NCBI GenBank assembly: GCA_030632745.1
Contig: DAOVUE010000016.1
Span: 1 to 10,198 of the forward strand
DNA from: Pseudomonadota bacterium
GTDB lineage: Bacteria > Pseudomonadota > Gammaproteobacteria > GRL18
Length of the DNA stretch: 10,198 bases
Reading direction: 5' to 3'
The translations under genes and the position numbers were made by a program. The notes below the pieces were generated by a model. It was not told where the DNA came from and did not search any database. It saw only the letters and a list, made by a program, of their open reading frames with translations. Of this stretch, positions 6,794 to 10,198 are shown in pieces (within the stretch, counting starts at the first letter, position 1; every line of letters starts with the position of its first letter).

Positions 6794-7272
6794 GCGATAG
6801 TGACCAGAAATGGATGCGACATGCCCTTAAACTGGCTGCTAAAGCGGCCAGTTTAGGAGAAGTTCCTGTCGGTGCTGTATTGGTTAAGCAGGGAGAGTTA
6901 GTCTCAGAAGGCTGGAATCAGCCTATTAAAGGCAATGATCCCACTGCTCATGCTGAAATTATAGCCATCCGTCAGGCTGCTGAAAAAATGGCAAACTATC
7001 GTCTTCCGGATACTACTCTTTATGTCACTATTGAGCCTTGCAGCATGTGTGCAGGAGCTATTGTTCATGCACGTATTTCACGCGTTGTTTTTGGTGCACC
7101 TGAACCCAGATCAGGTGCTGCCGGCAGTGTGATAAACCTGCTGCAGAATAAACAGTTTAATCATCAGGTTGAATTAACATCAGGAATGTTAGCTGAAGAA
7201 TGTGCTCAGGTGCTAAAGGATTTTTTTCGCCAAAGGCGGGCGAATAAAATCCATCCCAATGACCAGGCATAA
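6784..7272 (+). CDS. tadA: tRNA-specific adenosine deaminase TadA
   Basis: This zinc enzyme converts the wobble adenosine 34 of tRNA-Arg(ACG) to inosine, which is needed to read CGN arginine codons and is essential in most bacteria. The cytidine/deoxycytidylate deaminase fold is clear. H56-A57-E58 (TAHAEI) gives a zinc ligand and the proton-shuttling glutamate, and P85-C86-S87-M88-C89 (EPCSMCAGA) gives the two cysteine ligands. EVPVGAVLV (26-34), the [12 protein letters not shown] stretch (71-82) and the C-terminal DFFRQRR match E. coli TadA closely. At 162 residues it is family-length. The ATG lies inside the last codons of guaA (10-nt overlap in another frame), which suggests coupled translation and a common transcript. 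An internal ATG at residue 11 would cut the conserved N-terminal helix, so the longer start is preferred. Confidence 0.96.
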   Translation: MGVSDSDQKWMRHALKLAAKAASLGEVPVGAVLVKQGELVSEGWNQPIKGNDPTAHAEIIAIRQAAEKMANYRLPDTTLYVTIEPCSMCAGAIVHARISRVVFGAPEPRSGAAGSVINLLQNKQFNHQVELTSGMLAEECAQVLKDFFRQRRANKIHPNDQA

Positions 7273-7315
7273 GGAATTTCTGCCTCATCCCTACCGGCCA
7301 ATGAGTATTGAAAAG

Positions 7316-7495
7316 CTAGTTGTCGTCTGATACTTCCAGGTGTTTCCATTTGTCATAACAATCCACACCACAGAAATGGACGACATAATCCGTTGCTTCT
7401 TCACTTTTTGCCTCAGTAACGGGGATATCCTTTAAGCATACTTCACAGGCTACTTTTTCAGATTCAACTGCTTGTTTGATATCATTTTCATTCAT
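7316..7495 (-). CDS. Small four-cysteine DUF3330-type protein
   Basis: The gene encodes 59 residues, beginning MNENDIKQAVESEKVA and ending KHLEVSDDN. C17-x2-C20 and H40-F-C42-x3-C46 followed by Y47-x2-W50 look like a small metal-binding knuckle related to TRASH/YHS-type folds. The pattern ACEVCLKDIPVTEAKS and VHFCGVDCYDKWK matches what I recall of DUF3330, an uncharacterised family. I also recall it near some mercury-resistance loci, but no mer gene is visible here. It has no signal peptide or membrane helix, so it is probably cytosolic. The start is well fixed: a perfect TAAGGAGG Shine-Dalgarno sequence (7503-7510) lies 7 nt upstream, the strongest ribosome site in the window. It has its own promoter and converges on tadA with a 43-bp gap. 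Function is unknown; metal or redox handling is a guess from the cysteines. Confidence 0.88.
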   Translation of the reverse strand: MNENDIKQAVESEKVACEVCLKDIPVTEAKSEEATDYVVHFCGVDCYDKWKHLEVSDDN

Positions 7496-7528
7496 ATCAA
7501 ATCCTCCTTAATGGCTAGTATTAATCTA

Positions 7529-7557
7529 AACCTAGTAGACAGGTCAGAAATTGTCAA
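7529..7557 (-). promoter_or_regulatory. Sigma70 promoter of the DUF3330 gene
   Basis: On the minus strand a perfect -35 TTGACA (7552-7557) and a -10-like TAGGTT (7529-7534) are separated by exactly 17 bp. Transcription would start near 7522, about 26 nt before the ATG, with the strong ribosome site inside that leader. An inverted repeat ACCT-N7-AGGT (7530-7544) overlaps the -10 and spacer, a possible operator. Confidence 0.6.
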
Positions 7558-7653
7558 GTGTATAAATATTGTGTGAATTAGAAATCTGTTCAGGAACGGG
7601 CACTGTAGAGGGAATATCTGATGAGAGGAGTAGGGTGGTCTATAACTAAAGTT

Positions 7654-7684
7654 ATACAAAACAGCAGCATATGCTGTTTTGTAT
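7654..7684 (-). terminator. Hairpin terminator downstream of fklB
   Basis: ATACAAAACAGCA (7654-7666) and TGCTGTTTTGTAT (7672-7684) are exact 13-bp complements around a 5-nt loop. The structure lies 14 nt past the fklB stop codon. On the minus strand the descending arm carries TTTT, then TATAACTTTAG. There is no long U-run after the stem, so it may act more as a 3'-end stabiliser than a textbook intrinsic terminator. A second inverted repeat, TATAACT-AA-AGTTATA (7641-7656), abuts it. Confidence 0.55.
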
Positions 7685-7698
7685 CTGATTTATTGAAA

Positions 7699-8331
7699 TT
7701 AATCGCCTTTAATTTCCAGTAATTCAATTTCAAAAATTAATGTTGCACCGGGACCAATGACCGGTGGAGAACCCTGATCACCATAGGCTAAATGTGAAGG
7801 AATGGTTAAACGCCATTTTGAACCCACAGGCATCATCTGCAATGCTTCAATCCAGCCCTGAATGACACCGTTTACCGGAAACTGTGCTGGTTCATTACGA
7901 GCAACCGAACTATCAAAAACAGTACCATCAGTTAGAGTGCCATGATAATGGGTAACAACCATATCGCTTTGGCTGGGCTTAGGGCCATTTCCCTCAGTGA
8001 TTATTTCGTACTGTAAACCTGATTCAGTAGTGATTACGCCTTCTTTTGCCGCATTTTCTGTTAGAAACATCTGCCCGGATTCTTTATTTGACTCCGCAGC
8101 TTTAGCGGCTGCAGCTTGTACCAGCTGGTTAATGGCAGAGAAAGCAGACTGCATTTCATCTTCAGGAAAACGTAAAGGTTTTTCACCGAAAATATCACTT
8201 AAACCAATGACTAGTGCATCTAAACTAAAGCCGGGAAAAGACTGACCTTTTACCTGCTGACCTAATTGCAGACCAATTCCATAACTGACCTTATCAGCAT
8301 CTGTTTCAATCGAATATTCTGTATTGCTCAT
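7699..8331 (-). CDS. fklB: FKBP-type peptidyl-prolyl cis-trans isomerase, FklB type
   Basis: The enzyme catalyses cis-trans isomerisation of X-Pro bonds and assists protein folding. It has 210 residues and two domains. An N-terminal helical dimerisation domain (about 10-95) opens with SYGIGLQLGQQV, as in E. coli FklB (SYGIGLQVGQQL). A C-terminal FKBP domain (about 103-208) follows. The active-site residues known from human FKBP12 are all present by alignment: Y129, F139, D140, F151, V156, I157, W160, Y183 and F200. FDSSVAR and PVNGVIQGWIEAL are FklB/FkpA signatures. There is no signal peptide, so it is cytoplasmic, which separates it from periplasmic FkpA. The start is supported by matching the FklB N-terminus in length, since the upstream ribosome site is weak. 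It is monocistronic or read with the GGDEF gene 145 bp upstream, and a hairpin follows it. Confidence 0.93.
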   Translation of the reverse strand: MSNTEYSIETDADKVSYGIGLQLGQQVKGQSFPGFSLDALVIGLSDIFGEKPLRFPEDEMQSAFSAINQLVQAAAAKAAESNKESGQMFLTENAAKEGVITTESGLQYEIITEGNGPKPSQSDMVVTHYHGTLTDGTVFDSSVARNEPAQFPVNGVIQGWIEALQMMPVGSKWRLTIPSHLAYGDQGSPPVIGPGATLIFEIELLEIKGD

Positions 8332-8476
8332 TTGTTACTCACAATTTCTGATTAATCTAAGGGTATATTTATTGGCAAAGTCGGTGTAAAGAGCTTTATA
8401 CAAGGTATTCTATGCCAATTAGTGCAATATAAATGGGGCTTATGAGTGTTGTTTACAAGTCAATTTAAATTATTTA
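8332..8476. other. Spacer between the GGDEF gene and fklB
   Basis: This is a gap of 145 bp on the same strand as both neighbours. A minus-strand pair TTGCCA (8373-8378) and ATTAAT (8351-8356), 16 bp apart, could serve as an fklB promoter but is weak. GTGTAA/TTATAC (8385-8400) is an imperfect inverted repeat with a small loop. No intrinsic terminator with a T-run is visible for the GGDEF gene. Confidence 0.25.
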
Positions 8477-9874
8477 TCAAGTAATATTAAAATCAGTAAT
8501 TTTAAGATATTTTGCTTGAAATTTAGGCGGCAGTGAGCTGATGGTATCGCAGTACTGAACTTGATTTCTACCCGCCATTTTAGCTTGCTGGAGGGAATAG
8601 TCGGCACATTCTAAAATATTGGACAATGAAAGATTTTCCTGTGCTAATGAGAAGCCGATGCTGACCGTGATACCAAATTTAAATTCATTAATATTGAAAA
8701 CTGTCTCAGACACGGAGTTTATAATGCGTTCAGCTGTTATATTAGCTCCGTGTACTTCAACTTCCGGTAGAATAATAATAAATCTATCACTTTCATAATA
8801 CGCAAGAATATCCGTAGGTCTGATAGCTTCTTCAAGTAAGTGAGCTATTTTAATCAGTGTGAGCTCGCAAACTGTATCACCATAATTCTGACTGACGGAG
8901 CCTAAGTGATCGACATCAATTAACATTAGACAATAATGTGTATTATAGCGTTGATGACGATGATGCTCATCGACTAAACGGCGGATAAAATAACGTTTAT
9001 TATACAGTTGGGTGAGGTTATCTTTCTGGGACAGCTGCTCTAAAACTTCTTCATCATCTTTTATCATTTGTGAGAATTTATTATAGCTTGCTGCAATGTA
9101 TTCAAACTCTCTATAGGAATGTAATTCTATGGGCTGATGTTTGTGGCCTCTGGAAAAATTTTGAGCCCATTTTTCGAGTACCATAATGGGGTTAAGAATA
9201 GAACGATTAAGAAAAATAATGGTTCCTAAAGTAGTGATATAAACCAGTATAAGAACAGTGCTGATGATCACTGATGCTTCAATTTCGAGTTCCTTTGCTT
9301 TTTGAAAATAAATTTTTACTCTATTTTGCATCACCAGATGCAGCTGATCTAAAATTAAAGTGGTTTCTATAATGTGCCGGTAAAAGTCTTGTAATAATGG
9401 ACGGGGAACCGGCTGATTATGATGTTGAGTCACTTTAAATATTTTAGCGGCAATACGATGCACATGACGCCAGTTAAGATAAGCTGTACGATAAAGGTCA
9501 TTTGACAGAGTATTATTCTCATGTTTCAGTTCTATATTGTTAATGAGTGATTGTTTTATATCAGCACTTAATTGTAGAAACTTATATTTATCGTCTAATT
9601 CAAAATTATCCAGGAAGCGGTTAAAAGGGATGACACTTTGCTGTATTTTATCTTTTAGCTGGGTGACAGGAATAATATCGGATACAACATTATCAATGGC
9701 ATAATTAAAAGCATTAGTTGATTTTTGAAAGAAATAGTAGCCGACACCCGCCAGAAAAAATAATGGCAGAATGACAACAATTACACTGATCCTCAAACGA
9801 CTTCTAAGTGATGGTACAGACATGTTTTTAATATTAACAATGCTTGCTGAAAATTTTGTTGGTTTTTTTAACAT
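8477..9874 (-). CDS. Membrane HAMP-GGDEF protein with degenerate GGDEF motif and retained I-site
   Basis: This 465-residue protein has a first membrane helix (about 29-49), a mostly helical extracytoplasmic region (about 50-198), a second helix (about 201-223), a HAMP-like linker (about 224-276) and a GGDEF-fold domain (about 282-443). The fold is clear from DNLTQLYNKRYF (285-296), LMLIDVDHL with D320 and D322, the strand FIIILP and the end SIGFSLAQENLSLSNIL...ADYSLQQAKMAGRNQVQ. The catalytic GG(D/E)EF loop reads ESDRF (361-365), and the usual FKxIN and GHxxGD elements are replaced (LGSVSQNYGDTVCE). Cyclase activity is therefore unlikely. The inhibitory-site motif RxxD is present as R352-P-T-D355 at the standard five-residue distance. 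Inference: a c-di-GMP-binding sensor or scaffold rather than an enzyme. Neither Met1 nor Met18 has a good ribosome site; Met1 is kept. Confidence 0.9.
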   Translation of the reverse strand: MLKKPTKFSASIVNIKNMSVPSLRSRLRISVIVVILPLFFLAGVGYYFFQKSTNAFNYAIDNVVSDIIPVTQLKDKIQQSVIPFNRFLDNFELDDKYKFLQLSADIKQSLINNIELKHENNTLSNDLYRTAYLNWRHVHRIAAKIFKVTQHHNQPVPRPLLQDFYRHIIETTLILDQLHLVMQNRVKIYFQKAKELEIEASVIISTVLILVYITTLGTIIFLNRSILNPIMVLEKWAQNFSRGHKHQPIELHSYREFEYIAASYNKFSQMIKDDEEVLEQLSQKDNLTQLYNKRYFIRRLVDEHHRHQRYNTHYCLMLIDVDHLGSVSQNYGDTVCELTLIKIAHLLEEAIRPTDILAYYESDRFIIILPEVEVHGANITAERIINSVSETVFNINEFKFGITVSIGFSLAQENLSLSNILECADYSLQQAKMAGRNQVQYCDTISSLPPKFQAKYLKITDFNIT

Positions 9875-9892
9875 GGATTAAGAGTTAATATA

Positions 9893-9913
9893 TAAGTGTT
9901 AAGTGCTAAGTAT
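9893..9913. repeat. Three tandem 7-bp repeats
   Basis: TAAGTGT, TAAGTGC and TAAGTAT follow one another without a gap, sharing TAAGT at 7-bp spacing. They lie 19-39 bp upstream of the GGDEF gene's start codon, so they would fall in its leader or promoter. They may be binding half-sites or a slipped-strand repeat. Confidence 0.5.
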
Positions 9914-9963
9914 TTGTGCCATTTGGTTCTAATAATTGGTTCTCGTGGGTGACCCCTGTTAAA

Positions 9964-9969
9964 ATTATA
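9964..9969 (-). promoter_or_regulatory. Possible -10 for the GGDEF gene
   Basis: On the minus strand this reads as a perfect TATAAT about 90 nt upstream of the GGDEF start. No hexamer resembling TTGACA lies 16-18 bp further upstream, so it would need an activator, another sigma factor or be fortuitous. Confidence 0.3.
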
Positions 9970-10119
9970 CACGCTCTTATCTAACATGAGTAGCCTTGAG
10001 CGAAAACAAAGCTCCTCTGTCTTATTTGCTATTTCTCTTTATATATAAAAAGGTTTGCAAAGCGACAGCGGCACACAATATTTGCCGAGGGATCTTATTA
10101 AAATAGGAAGTAATATCAT

Positions 10120-10198
10120 TTGATTAATATTTACCCGGCCAATCGTTTAGAAAATCTAGTCATCCTGCTTGATAAAGTCATGCACACCGGCAGTCATG
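10120..10198 (+). CDS. recC: Exodeoxyribonuclease V gamma subunit RecC, N-terminal fragment
   Basis: The reading frame begins TTG ATT AAT ATT TAC CCG and gives MINIYPANRLENLVILLDKV then MHTGSH, still open at the window edge (26 codons). The opening matches the RecC N-terminus pattern of a short beta strand followed by Y-x-(S/A)-N-R-L-(D/E)-x-L, as in E. coli RecC (MLRVYHSNRLDVL). RecC is the inactive-nuclease, Chi-recognising scaffold of the RecBCD helicase-nuclease used in double-strand break repair. An in-frame TAA at 10111-10113 leaves TTG as the only plausible start, and AGGAAGT (10105-10111) lies 8 nt upstream as a good ribosome site. With so few residues the call rests on the N-terminal signature alone; recB and recD would be expected to follow. 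Confidence 0.75.
   Translation, partial: MINIYPANRLENLVILLDKVMHTGSH

Larger units (their letters stand above)
9875..10119. other. Divergent spacer between the GGDEF gene and recC-like gene
   Basis: The 245-bp region contains no credible gene. It holds three tandem heptads TAAGTGT/TAAGTGC/TAAGTAT (9893-9913) and two copies of TTGGTTCT (9923-9930, 9936-9943) near the GGDEF start. A minus-strand TATAAT lies at 9964-9969, and a GAGC/GCTC hairpin at 9998-10014. For the plus strand, TATATATAAAA (10040-10050) could be a -10 region for the recC-like gene, but no good -35 is seen. Confidence 0.4.

Noticed and set aside
7241..7285. Possible terminator after tadA (AGGCA/TGCCT with 11-nt loop)
   Set aside because: The stem is only 5 bp, the loop is long, and no T-run follows, so it is not better than chance.
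7997..8245. An 82-codon plus-strand frame antisense to fklB
   Set aside because: There is no ribosome site or promoter, and fklB is unambiguous on the opposite strand.
1..10198. Defence system, prophage, CRISPR array or toxin-antitoxin pair
   Set aside because: All long frames are accounted for by the genes described. No regularly spaced repeats of CRISPR length, no integrase or transposase, and no toxin-antitoxin-like gene pair are visible.

Overview
The window looks like a stretch of chromosome from an AT-rich gammaproteobacterium. PhoB, PhoR, GuaA, TadA, the FklB-type FKBP and the beginning of a RecC-like protein all align by eye with their gammaproteobacterial counterparts at nearly full length. 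Species cannot be named from this sequence. I see no phage genes, transposase, tRNA, rRNA or CRISPR array. Most of it is core chromosome, with some less ordinary genes between the housekeeping ones.

Layout. Positions 1-243 hold a nested-hairpin repeat and then the phoB promoter, which carries a clear Pho box. phoB (244-939) and phoR (1066-2379) form the phosphate-starvation two-component system on the plus strand. Convergent to them is a minus-strand pair whose reading frames overlap by 35 nt: an AlgI-like MBOAT O-acyltransferase (4949-3552), then a membrane-anchored SGNH/AlgJ-like protein (3586-2441). This is probably a two-protein machine that acylates an unidentified envelope or extracellular polymer. 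A 269-bp divergent region (4950-5218) carries a good sigma70-type promoter for the acyltransferase. On the guaA side it has an unusual cluster of repeated extended -10 motifs and palindromes. guaA (5219-6793) and tadA (6784-7272) overlap by 10 nt and encode GMP synthetase and the tRNA wobble adenosine deaminase.

The rest is mostly on the minus strand. A 59-residue four-cysteine protein of the DUF3330 type (7495-7316) has a perfect Shine-Dalgarno sequence and its own promoter. An FklB-type peptidyl-prolyl isomerase (8331-7699) is followed by a strong hairpin. A membrane HAMP-GGDEF protein (9874-8477) has lost its GGDEF catalytic motif (ESDRF instead) but keeps the RxxD inhibitory-site motif, so it may be a c-di-GMP receptor rather than a cyclase. 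At the right edge, 26 codons of a recC-like gene begin with TTG at 10120 and run out of the window.

The genes do not form one pathway. The links supported by sequence are phoB-phoR (autoregulated two-component system), acyltransferase-SGNH (overlapping partners) and guaA-tadA (overlapping, likely co-translated). The best candidates for something not already well described are the degenerate GGDEF receptor, the guaA upstream motif cluster, the small DUF3330 gene and the acyltransferase pair with no visible polymer-biosynthesis cluster.
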